64,000 nt of DNA from Chloranthus sessilifolius (taxonomy: Eukaryota; Streptophyta; Magnoliopsida; Chloranthales; Chloranthaceae), in the NCBI GenBank assembly GCA_021018995.1, contig CM037587.1, positions 68,467,604 through 68,531,603 on the forward strand. Reading direction: 5' to 3'. The notes under the pieces were generated by a model, which had not been told where the DNA came from, ran no database searches, and worked only from the letters and a program-made list of their open reading frames with translations. Positions 55,129-64,000 of this stretch are shown here, piece by piece. The first letter of the stretch is position 1. Every line of letters begins with the position of its first letter. Both the position numbers and the translations under genes were made by a program.

Positions 55129-56110
55129 CTAAGGTAGCTCATCATTAGGCTTTGTAGGTTCCTCAATCTGGAGGTAGAAGGTCGGCTCATTCCTATGCTC
55201 GATCATGATCGGCTTCATCTCAGCACCATATAGGATTTCTATCATTGACGCCAAAGTTGCTATTGCATCAGCAAAGCAATTCCTTATCCGGGGGACATAT
55301 GAGAATGTCACATCTTGGAAGCAAGCTATTAGGTCCTCAAGGTGCTCATAGTAAGGGATCAATTTCTCATCTTTCATCTTCCAGTCACCATTCGTCTGGC
55401 ATATAATTAACTGTGAATCACACCTGGAGGTGAGTTACATTCAGATCGAGAGCGGCCTGCAGACCAGCAACACAAGCTTCGTCTTTAGCCATGTTATTAG
55501 TGCAAGGGAAGTTGAGCTTGATAGAGACAGGTACGTGTTGGGATCCTTTTGGCGAAATCAAAATGGCGTAAACTCCCTGAGCTTCTGCATTAGCTACCCC
55601 ATCAAAGTTCATTACCAAAGAATCTTCTGCTTCTTCCGTATCGTCTTCTGTCATAAAAAAGATGTCCTCATCAGGTAATTCAGTTCTCAAAGGCTCATAA
55701 TCTGACAAAGGATTATCGACAAGATGATCAGCGAGTGCCTGCCCTTTGATTAACTTTTGAGTGACATACGTAATGTCGAACTCAGATAATAAAAGTTGCC
55801 AGTGCGTGGTCCGTCCAGTGAGGGCCGACTTCTCGAACAGGTATTTCAATGGATCCATTCTGGCTAAGAGTAGAACGGCCTGAGATATCAAGTAATGGCG
55901 AAGCCTCTGATTAGCCCATACAATAGCCAGGCATGCTTTCTCTAGATGAGAATAGCGCATTTCATAATTAGTAAACTTCTTGCTTAGATAGTAAATGGCC
56001 TGTTCTCTTCTTTCTGTCTCGCCATGCTGCCCTAAGACACATCCCATTGAGACTTCTGTCGTGGAGAGATACATCAAGAGTGGTCTCCCTAGCTCGGGTG
56101 GTACCAACAC
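55129..56110 (-). pseudogene. pol: TatQ RNase H plus second RNase H
   Basis: The open frame 56110-55418 has RNase H (LGRPLLMYLSTTEVSMG, IYYLSKKFTNYEMRYSHLEK, RLRHYLISQAVLL), the linker FDITYVTQKLIKGQALADHL and the Tat-type second RNase H (SLVMNFDGVANAEAQGVYAI, NFPCTNNMAKDEACVAGLQA; the usual AEYEAC reads AKDEAC). 55377-55129 continues with YVPRIRNCFADAIATLASM. One stop separates them. Confidence 0.85.
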
Positions 56111-56159
56111 AGGTGGGTTAAGGAGGTAGCTTTTGATTTTATTGAATGTTGCCTGACAA

Positions 56160-57190
56160 TCATCATTTCATTCAACAGGCGAGTTCTTCCTTAGTAGCTT
56201 GAAGATCGGCGTGCAGATGGGCGTTAGCTGTGCAATAAACTGATTGATATATTATATTCTGCCTAAGAACCCTTTAACTTCTTTCTCAGTAGAAGACAGT
56301 GGAATTTTTATGATAGCTTTGACTTTGATGGAGTCAACCTTGATTCCTCTCCTGCTGACGATGAACCCCAACAGTTTCCCGGACATAGCGCCAAATGCGC
56401 ACTTCTGTGGATTCAGACGTAACCTGTATTTTTTCAGGTTCTCAAATAGTTTCTGGAGGTTTACCAAGTGATCGCCTTGCTCTAGTGACTTGGCTATCAT
56501 ATCGTTAACATACACTTCAATTTCTCGGTGCATCATGTCATGAAACAGTGTGGTCATAGCTCTTTGGTATGTTGCATCGGCATTTTTCAGTCCAAATGGC
56601 ATGACTCGGTAGCAAAAGGTTCCTTAAGGAGTAATGAATGTAGTCTTCTTCCAATTGGCCTCTACCATCTTTATCTGGTTGTATCCTGAGAATCTACCCA
56701 TAAATGAAAGCATCTCGTGCTTAGCAGTGTTATCGATCAAGATGTCGATGTGTGGCAGTGGAAAATCATCCTTCGGGCTCGCCTTGTTCAAATTTTGAAA
56801 ATTGATACACATGCGGACCTTTCCGTCCTTCTTCGGCACAGGACAATATTGGCTAGCTACTGCGAGTATTTGGATACCATGAGAAACCCCACATTATACT
56901 GCTTGATGACCTCATCCTTGATTTTCAACATCCACTCGGGTCAGAGACGTCTAAGCTTCTGCTTAACCGACTTCACATCAGGGTAGAGAGGCAACTCATG
57001 CTCGACCAAATCGGTGTTTAGACCAGGCATGTCCTCGTATGACCAGGCAAAAATGTCTTGATATGACCAAAGGAAGTTGATCATGCTTTTTCTTTCTTTG
57101 AGAAATAGCGAAGTTTCGATCTTGGTAATGCGAGGAATCTCCTTAGTCCCTAGATTAACGTTCTCATTTTCCTCCAGGCATAAGAACAAA
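56160..57190 (-). pseudogene. pol: TatQ reverse transcriptase, catalytic Asp lost
   Basis: 57189-56941: DIFAWSYEDMPGLNTDLVEH. 56839-56624: KKDGKVRMCINFQNLNKAS, PKDDFPLPHIDILIDN, MGRFSGYNQIKM. 56602-56252: MPFGLKNADATYQRAMT, HDMMHREIEVYVND (the catalytic YVDD has Asn for the first Asp, codon 56506-56504, G-to-A), LNPQKCAFGAMSGKLLGFIV. Stops lie between blocks, so it is inactive. Confidence 0.85.
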
Positions 57191-57194
57191 CTCC

Positions 57195-57827
57195 TCAGAC
57201 GAAATGGGGATCAACATGATCAACGGGAGTCTTTTCTTTCTCACTATGCCCCTCACCGATGATTGTGATAATCTTGTACTTAGAGGCAAATTTGAGTTTC
57301 TGGTGTAATGTGGAAGGTGTGGCTTCGACCTCGTGCAGCCATGGGCGCCCCAACAACAGATTAAATGAGGATTTGATGTCCATTACTTGAAACAAGATGG
57401 AAAAGGTCATTGGCCCTATCAACAGCTCAAGATCAACTTCTCCCATTATTTCTCTCCTGGTATTGTCAAAACCTTTAGCGCTGGTTCTCGTGGGCCTCAA
57501 CATGCATGAATCGACCATGATTTTAGTGGCGGTTCTTAATGGGCATATATTCAATGTGGACCCATTATCAATTAGAACTAAGGGGATAATCATATTTCTT
57601 GACTCAATGGTCATATTCAAGGATTTCGAGTGGCTACCTCCTTCCTGTGGTAAGTCAGCGTCAGAAAATGAAATGGCATTAGGAGCCATCACTTGACAAA
57701 TTATCTGCCTGACTTCGTCTGGGCTAACTTGGAGCGATGCATGCACATTTTTCAATGCCCCCATTAATGCTTTGAAATAGAGTGGGGACATCATTAATAG
57801 ATCCCACACAGTGATATGGGCGGGCAC
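57195..57827 (-). CDS. pol: TatQ aspartic protease region
   Basis: An unbroken 210-codon frame. Landmarks: ITVWDLLMMSPLYFKALMGA (Tat-type block before protease), the active-site region PLVLIDNGSTLNICPL (DNGS as in Ogre-like proteases), and SFNLLLGRPWLHEVEATPST (the second conserved block). The protease would cut the Gag-Pol polyprotein. The upstream Met is only the first in frame; the protein would be part of a polyprotein. Confidence 0.8.
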   Translation of the reverse strand: MPAHITVWDLLMMSPLYFKALMGALKNVHASLQVSPDEVRQIICQVMAPNAISFSDADLPQEGGSHSKSLNMTIESRNMIIPLVLIDNGSTLNICPLRTATKIMVDSCMLRPTRTSAKGFDNTRREIMGEVDLELLIGPMTFSILFQVMDIKSSFNLLLGRPWLHEVEATPSTLHQKLKFASKYKIITIIGEGHSEKEKTPVDHVDPHFV

Positions 57828-59369
57828 CTTAGCTGAGTCTCTATTATATGTTCCTGACTCATTTTTTTGAAGAGGTTCACTGTGCTATCCTTCTTCCCCT
57901 CTGGTTGGGCTTGTGCTGCTACTGGTGCTTCTGGCTACTTTGATATCCTCCCAGACTGCATGACAAAGTCCATTACCCCTTCTCTGCTGCTGCCGCTGAC
58001 ATTGACATTTGTTTGCTTGTAGCTTAGCGGGACCTAATGAGGATCATAGGTTGGTCCCCAGAGCTGGAAAGGTATGGCTGCCGGTACTTGGGGTGTATGT
58101 ATAGATGGCTTCGGAGGTGTGGGTAACACTTGGTTTATTTCGGTGGCGGCGGGTTTGGTGGCTAGATTAGGCCAGATGGGGGTGGTGAAGCTGGAGGGTG
58201 GTGGTACCAGGGGAAAAGGGGTAAAGGTAGGCCATTGGTAGTTGATGGGTGGTGGAATGAGGGTTTGATGGGCCACTAAGGAATTGACGGGGGTGGTGGA
58301 ATTTGTGGGTGGTGGAAATGGGGATAACGGGGTGGGTGTAGGCCATTGGTAATTTATTAGTGGTGGTGGATTGGGGGTCTGTTGGTTTATTCGGTAATTG
58401 ATGGGGGGTGGTGAAATATGGTTGATGCGCATTTATTTATACGTAGTTGATGGGGGTGGGTGATGGGAAATAGGCCCTACGATCTAGGGGTTCAACTGCT
58501 GGTGTAGGGGTAGGAAAATAATCTGCCAGATTTAGGGGCTCAATCACCCCAATGGTTCTTTCTTCTTGGTCTCGCTGCCTTGGGACCACAAAATTTTCTC
58601 TATTACTTATGTAATCAGAGGGGTCAAATTCATACTCTTCCTCAATTTCCTCTACCATCCCTATGGTGAGTCTGGGACATGCTATTTCGGTAGGGTATGG
58701 TGGCAAAGGCACCTGGTGATTATTCTCATGCTGGTTTGCTTGAGTGGGTGCCGGGGGAATGATTTTCCCACCATCGATTAAATCTTAGATCGCGTGCTTT
58801 AATGGGAAGCAGCAATCAGTCGGGTTACCCAGGCCCTGGTGGAAATTACAATGAGTATTCGGGTCAAAGTTATATGGAATCGGATTGGGAGGAGGTCGTG
58901 GTTGGAGCACAGTTACCAATCCCTTTTCCATTAATAAAAGTAAAAGTACGCTTAAAGATTGCCCCAAGGGCATAAAAACACGATCATAATGGGCTCTCCT
59001 TTTCGGGGTCATTTGCATTCCCTGCCCATTCCCGGCTCTCTGTACTGGCCCTGTCCTAACGGGAGCTGGTGGCGCTGCTTTAAATTGGAAGGGGGCTATA
59101 TTATTATTATTGGGCCAGGTATTTGTAATATTCTGTACCTCTGCCCCTGTTCTTCTGTCATTTCACTACTCGAAAAACCTCCTAACCCCGCTAGGTCCTT
59201 CTGAAGCATTCTTGCTGAGCTGTCCTTCCCTGATGGTATCCTCACAACGGTTGGCATTTCTTACCAAATCAGTAAAACTGGACTGTTGTTGGTAGACAAG
59301 AAAATCGAAAATCACTAGCAAAGTGTTCTTTGAAATCATCTCTATCTGCTCATCGTCCGGTATTCTATT
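57828..59369 (-). pseudogene. gag: TatQ gag C-terminal part with zinc-finger-like motif
   Basis: 59018-58785 ends with CNFHQGLGNPTDCCFPLKHA, a CX2HX4GX4C-type finger like those in Ogre Gag. 58712-58437 is acidic (VEEIEEEYEFDPSDYI), and 58432-58034 is Pro/Thr/His-rich with repeated INYQWP-like units. Stops separate these parts. Confidence 0.6.
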
Positions 59370-59820
59370 TCAGACTTGAGCTGCCAGTGCTCTCCAATGC
59401 CCCAAATAGTCGCTGAATGTCTCATTGGGATTCGATTTCAAATGGGCTAAATCAGACTTGTGCGGTTTGATATCAATATTGTAGACATACTGTTCTTGGA
59501 ACAAATGCGTCAAGTCCTTCCATGCCTTCATCATGGATGGTTCAAGAGAGGTGAACCACCTCAGGGCCGGACCGGTCAAACTCTTCTGAAAGACTTTTAT
59601 TAGCAGTCTCTCGCCCCCCCCCCCCCCCGTACTAGCACATGTCCCCACAATAGGACTTGAGGTGTGTAATCGGGTTACTCGTGCCATTGTACTTGTCAAA
59701 TACTAGCATTTTAAATTTGGGGGGCAGGGGGACCTCAGCGAATAGGCATAAATTCGTAAAGTCTGTGGCATGGATTTCATCACCACCCATCTTCTGTAAT
59801 TGCTTCTGGATTTTATCCAA
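59370..59820 (-). pseudogene. gag: TatQ gag core, frameshifted at a poly-C/G run
   Basis: 59820-59632 encodes LPPKFKMLVFDKYNGTSNPI then THLKSYCGDMC. 59699-59370, in another frame, encodes LLIKVFQKSLTGPALRWFTS, WKDLTHLFQEQYVYN and DYLGHWRALAAQV. Together they make a normal retrotransposon gag domain. The frame changes at the 15-base homopolymer 59614-59628. Confidence 0.8.
59614..59628. repeat. 15-base poly-C (poly-G on the coding strand)
   Basis: Uninterrupted C15 in the middle of the gag core. The frames before and after it do not match. Confidence 0.85.
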
Positions 59821-61700
59821 CTATTCTTTCAGCTGTTCTGACTCCTTGGACATGGGGCCATCTTCTCAATTATTAGCCTGGACTCACTTTGGGCTGCCAG
59901 GGGTGGGGTAATTACAGGTGGAGGATTGACATTGGTCACTGTCCCGACATAGGCCCCACTGTTTCTAATCTCGTCCTCCTCATACTGCGGGTCTACATAG
60001 GGTGCAGTGAGGACGAGATTTTCATATTGATGTATGGACTGGATGGGATTGGATTGGATGTGGGTTGGGTGAGCCCCTTGGGTATAAGGGAAGTGTTGTA
60101 GGGTGATGGGGTGAGTGGTAGTTTGGTTTAGGGGTGGGGCCTGATGAGGCCATTGGTGGGTATGGGCCTGGGCCAGATGGGTCTGAGCTGTGGGCCCTTG
60201 GGGTATGTGGGCCTGGCCCACTAGGTTTTGAGGGGTATGGGCCATGGGCCATTGGTGGGTATGGGCCATGGGCCCTTGGAGGGTTTGGGCTTAGGCCATA
60301 GGCCCTTGGGCAAGGGTTTGGGAAATGGGCCCTTGGGGTATGTGGGCTTGGCTACTGGGTTTTGAGGGGTATGGGTCGTAAGCCATTGGTGGGTATGGGC
60401 CATGGGCCCTTAGAGGGTTTGGGCTTGGGCCAAATGGGTTTGGGCCATGGCCCTATATGGGTTTGGGCCATGGGCCCTTGGGTAAGGGTTTGGGCAATGG
60501 GCCCTTGGGGTATGTGGGCCTGGCCCACTAGGTTTTGAGGTATGGGCCATGGGCCATTGGTGGGTTTGGGCCGTGGGCCCTTGATGGGTTTAGGCCATGG
60601 GCCCTTGGGTATGGGTGATCGAGTGTTGGGCCATTAGGCCTTGGAGATCATGGGTGATGGGGTGTTGGGCCATTGGGCCTTGGAGATCATGGGTGGTGGG
60701 ATTTTGGGCCAATGGGCCTTGGGGCATGTGGGAGATGGGGGTTTGGATGGTGTGAATTATGTGGGGTTGATGGGGATCATGGGAGAGTGAAGCATGAAGA
60801 TTGGCTAGGGTATGGGATGGGCCCATGGATGTGGGATGTAGATGATGGGGGGTGTTTTGGGAAGCCTTCTATAAGGAGTAGGCTTGAAACATCTCCTTAA
60901 TCATGGTGATGGAAGGAGGATCGGATGTGGGTGATGGATTTAAGGGATGATTGGGTATAGATGGGATGGATGTGGAGGGAAAATTGGGCATGGCCATGGT
61001 AAGTGATGGGATATGGGGTGGGTTGAAGGAATGTGGTGGGGCATTGGCAAAGGGGGATTATGAAGGGTAAAGTGTGGGTGTTTAGGAAAAACTGGGTATG
61101 GCCCCGGTAAAAATGGGCATGACCCGGGTAGATGGGGGGGCTTATGGGGGGTTGGATAGGGTGGAGGTTACATAGGTGAAGGATGGCGGATTGGGTCTAT
61201 ATGGGAAAGATTGGAAAATGGGGCATGGGTGTGGATGTAGAAACTTGGGTTGGGTTTGTCATGGATGGGGTTGGGAAATATGTTGGGTTTTGAGGGGATG
61301 TGGATGGAATGGGTGGTTGGCTTGGCATGGATATGGGAGGAAAGGTAGGTTGCGAAAGAGAAGGGGAATGGGGGGGGGAGTGATTTTGGATATTTTGGGA
61401 AGTGGTGGTTGGGAAAATGGGGGCGCCAAATGGGCCGGTAACAGTAAAAGGGGATAGGGTGATGGGGATGGATGTGAAGGCTTCTCCCGAATGGGAGTGG
61501 GTTGGAGAATGTGGCAGGGATGAGTCGGGATCGGCGTAAGCCAGGTCCATTATGCACGACATCCTTTGGGAACGGGTTGGGTAAGGGTGCCTTGGATAAG
61601 GGCCAAAAATTCTCCTCCTTCTTCCCCTACGGGACGGTGGAGGCCAAGATGATGTCGTTGTGCCGGCACCACAAACTATATATTTTTTTGGTTTTGAATT
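59821..61700 (-). pseudogene. gag: TatQ gag N-terminal Pro/His-rich region
   Basis: The minus strand from about 61700 to 59829 is Pro/His/Thr-rich in all blocks (for example 61562-61197 SLPHSPTHSHSGEAF, and 60269-59829 ending VDPQYEEDEIRNSGAYVG), leading to the gag core. Stops and shifts break it. I do not recognise a domain. Its composition follows from tandem repeats in the DNA. Confidence 0.5.
60015..60760. repeat. Minisatellite of 'atgggccatgggcc' type units in gag
   Basis: Irregular 15-40 bp units built from gggccatgggcc, attggtgggtatgg, cccttgggNNagggttt and tgtgggcctggccca. The minus strand encodes Gly/Pro/Trp/His-rich repeats (GPWPIPTNGPWPIP). Confidence 0.85.
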
Positions 61701-63028
61701 GATTTTTAGTTTTTTTGTTTAAGTTTTTTGAGAAAATTTTGATAAACAAAGGTTTCGAGGCCTTAGAATTCCCTTCTCAGGTGGCTCTCGTACCCTAATT
61801 CAAGACTCGCGGCGACGATTCTGAGCACTTCGGAAGAATCGAAGGAGGACCTCCGATCTATTGAAGGCACGGAAATCAAGGCAAATAACTCGATCCCCCG
61901 GAATGAGTCAAAAAGAAGTTGCCTTCTTTTGACTTGTGGGAGCGTATTGGGTGTCGGAGATGGCGGGGCCTAAACAGAGGTACTAAGCACACTAATCGGG
62001 GGACTCGGGAGGCGAGAAAGCCTCAGATTTCGGGTTGCTGCTATCCAGGTAGACTTGGTGCAACTAATACATGCGCCAAGGTAGCAGGGCCTCTTTTTTA
62101 CACTGGCGCAACTATTAGTTGTGCCAAGGTAAAATTGGAGGATTTAAAGCTGGCGCAACTAATAGTTGAGCCAGTTATAAATTCCCAATTTTTGCACTGG
62201 CGCAACTAATACTTGTGCCAGGTAAAAATGATGCTCCAGATTCTAAAATAGTAGGGAACAACAACCTGAAGGTGGGTCTTTTTCTTTGGGTTTTGTGGAA
62301 GCTACGCTTTCGAGAACTGAGCTATTTTTTTTTGTGATCGGTTCTCTCCTCACCGCACCTAAAAGGTTTGAGTCTGGTATAACTCGCTAGCATGCTCCCC
62401 AAGGGTGGTTTTAAGCTTTGGAATGGGAACCCACCCGATATACATCCAGCGCAAGCTCCTGCTTAGATACTAGGTGGGCTGGGACTTTTCTGGATCATCA
62501 CCACTAGGGGCTGCCGCCATACTAAGACCCAGGTGGTTGTATGTGTGCCTAAACCCAACCCTTTGAAAATCTACTCCATAACAACAAGTTAATTAAGCTC
62601 CTTATTCTTGATTCAATTTTAACTTCTTTTTTTCAATTTTTTTTTTTTTATGAAAGTTTTCTTTAGTCCAAAGACGGGGGTGATGATCCTGTGGCCCCAC
62701 TACAGGCTGGCGTCCACTATCGAAATATATTTGCACAAGTAGGCCCGCCAATCGCCTAAGGCACTTTAAATGACGAAAAATTAAAGAAATTGAAAGACAA
62801 TGCTTAATTAGGCTTGCCAAATGGCTAAGGCACCAAAAATGATGAAAACATAAGGAAAAATAAAGACAATGCACAAATAAGCCCGCCGATCGGCTAAGGC
62901 ATGTAAATGCCAGAAAAGTAGGGGTGAGTAAAAAAAATAAAAAATAAAATAAACAATAAAAAAATAGTAAAATGATTAGTAAAATAAAAATAAAAATGCC
63001 AAATTTCAAGGAGAAGCTCTACAAGCTA
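61701..63028 (-). other. TatQ 5' leader
   Basis: No gene seen. 62425-63028 matches the TatR leader (13638-14190), with repeated 'gcccgccRatcggctaaggc'. The palindrome array is at 62054-62220. Confidence 0.65.
62054..62220. repeat. Four-copy palindrome array, 47-48 bp period (TatQ, internal)
   Basis: Centres 62067, 62115, 62162 and 62209 (spacings 48, 47, 47). Typical arms are TGGCGCAACT / AGTTGTGCCA with a 3-base centre (aat or att). The first copy has arms CTTGGTGCA / TGCGCCAAG. Each copy has only one or a few mismatches. The motif matches the TatQ LTR palindromes (50200-50322) and is unlike the TatP motif, although the period is the same. Confidence 0.9.
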
Positions 63029-63046
63029 TTCCCAGCAGAGTCGCTA
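63029..63046 (-). other. Primer-binding site of TatQ
   Basis: Minus strand TAGCGACTCTGCTGGGAA, four bases from the LTR end, matching TatR (TGGCAACTCTGCTGGGGA). Confidence 0.75.
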
Positions 63047-63050
63047 TCTG

Positions 63051-64000
63051 TGCAACTGTGGGATTTATGACGATCCTGTCGCGGTGATGTGCTCACTTGC
63101 AAAAAATAAAGAGTCATCACCTAGAGCTTTTGGTGTCCCGGGATACATATATCATTTTTATGAGCACTGAAGTGCTAAAATATGACTTTGAATCCTGTCC
63201 ACACCAAAGGCTCTTGGGTAGGGGCTTCAATTATCGATCTTGAAGGTGTTAGGCCCCTGATCAACCCGCTTATCGCGGTCTCTACTAATGGCCAAAAAAA
63301 AATAAAGTGGAAGAAAAGAAAATGGTTTCCTCTTGCCCAAATGGGCCTTAAATCCTATTTGTGCCCCTCCGTTCCTACCGAAAATTCGACGGTGTAATGA
63401 CACAAATGGGAGGATGGGAAGAGCTAAAGAAGTGATAGGAGAAGAAAGGGGAGAGCCGAAGCTGTCAGGCCCTTGTAGCATTGTAGGAGAGCCTTGCGTT
63501 GGCTTGCTTTGATGAGCTTTTGAAGGCTTGAATGGTGGAAAAAGGGGTTCTAACTCCTAAGGCTTGAAGCGAAGAGGTAGAGAGGGAAGGCTAAGGGATT
63601 ACACACACCTAACCTAAAGGCTTTTAGTTAAATGCTAAGGTCTAAGGGAGCTTTTTGGAATCTGGAATTTGTATGGGAAGTGTGCACCAAAGGGAGAAAG
63701 ATCTTCTTAGTTTATGCTCTTTCTCTCTTAGGCCAAAATTGTCAACCTATAATCCAAGGGGAGGGGGCACTATTTATAGGAAATGGGTAGATTAGGAGGC
63801 TACTTAGATGCTAATTGGGTTTAGCAATTAGGTAATCTCTACCTAAGGTTTCCTAGGATTTTGGGAGCTTGAAAAGGTGTGAAGGTAGTTCTAATGGTGG
63901 ATGATAGGTTAGTGTTTCAAATCACTTAAGGGTTACAAATAGGCACTAAAAGGGTGCAACAGAAGTAGAAAAATATACCCCAAAGATCAAGGTGGTCAAT
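63051..64000 (-). repeat. 5' LTR of TatQ, partial (runs off the window)
   Basis: The LTR ends ...TTGCA at 63051 next to the PBS. Collinear with 49464-50140 from 63327 on. TATA CTATAAATA at 63779-63771. The window ends roughly 100 bp before the expected palindromes. Confidence 0.9.

Larger units (their letters stand above)
49464..64000 (-). mobile_element. TatQ, a minus-strand Tat/Ogre-type element (5' LTR runs off the window)
   Basis: Right to left: 5' LTR (63051 to beyond 64000), PBS, leader, gag with a long proline-rich N-terminus, protease, RT, RNase H plus second RNase H, integrase, 3' non-coding region, PPT, 3' LTR (truncated). At more than 14.5 kb it is large, as Tat elements are. Confidence 0.85.

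Noticed and set aside
61168-61557. His/Pro-rich ORF as an independent host gene
   Set aside because: Continuous in composition and position with the TatQ gag N-terminal region; no own promoter or splice sites seen.
62054-62220. CRISPR-like look of regularly spaced palindromic repeats
   Set aside because: Plant retrotransposon context, related rather than unique spacers, only four copies and no cas genes.

Overview
The window looks like plant nuclear DNA made almost entirely of nested, decayed LTR retrotransposons. Evidence: Ty3/gypsy gag, protease, reverse transcriptase (RT), RNase H and integrase (IN) homology on both strands; primer-binding sites and polypurine tracts (PPTs) next to kilobase-long LTRs; plant-type GT-AG introns; and stops and frameshifts in nearly every coding frame. 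I see no single-copy host gene, no rRNA or tRNA gene and no organelle DNA. The species cannot be named from this; a large-genome flowering plant fits. Element names used below are my own labels.

Layout. 1-5085: 3' half of a plus-strand Athila-type element (Athila-1: integrase, 3' non-coding region, 3' LTR). 5090-13637: 3' part of a plus-strand Tat/Ogre-type element (TatP). It carries an intron-containing plant-mobile-domain-like (PMD-like) gene on the opposite strand (8642 to 6224), a second antisense ORF (5659-5090), the 3' end and a 3' LTR (12032-13637). 13638-15688: leader, PBS and 5' LTR of a minus-strand relative (TatR), facing the TatP LTR. 15689-18571: gag and 5' LTR of a minus-strand element (C1). 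18572-19810: chromovirus-type pol fragment. 19811-36834: minus-strand Tat element (TatC) with 3' LTR, a plus-strand antisense PMD-like gene (27523-30411) and pol. 36835-49463: Athila-2, plus strand, two LTRs, gag and a second ORF but no pol. 49464-64000: minus-strand Tat element (TatQ) with 3' LTR, pol, gag, leader, PBS and part of the 5' LTR.

The most interesting signal is regulatory. Tat-type LTRs here carry 21-27 bp palindromes spaced 47-48 bp or about 99 bp apart at matching LTR positions. The palindrome sequence differs completely between TatP, TatR and TatQ while symmetry and spacing persist. In TatP and TatQ a second array with the same palindrome lies inside the element, in TatP directly upstream of the antisense genes. 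TatC and C1 have other hairpin-rich promoters, and the two Athila elements repeat a different short motif in both the LTR and an internal promoter-like region. I infer that each family keeps a private cis-element in both of its promoters, possibly read by an element-encoded protein. The sequence shows the arrays; the function is untested.

The elements appear inactive: both Tat RTs have lost a catalytic aspartate, all gag and pol frames are interrupted, and the two antisense genes keep clean splice architecture but contain stops.
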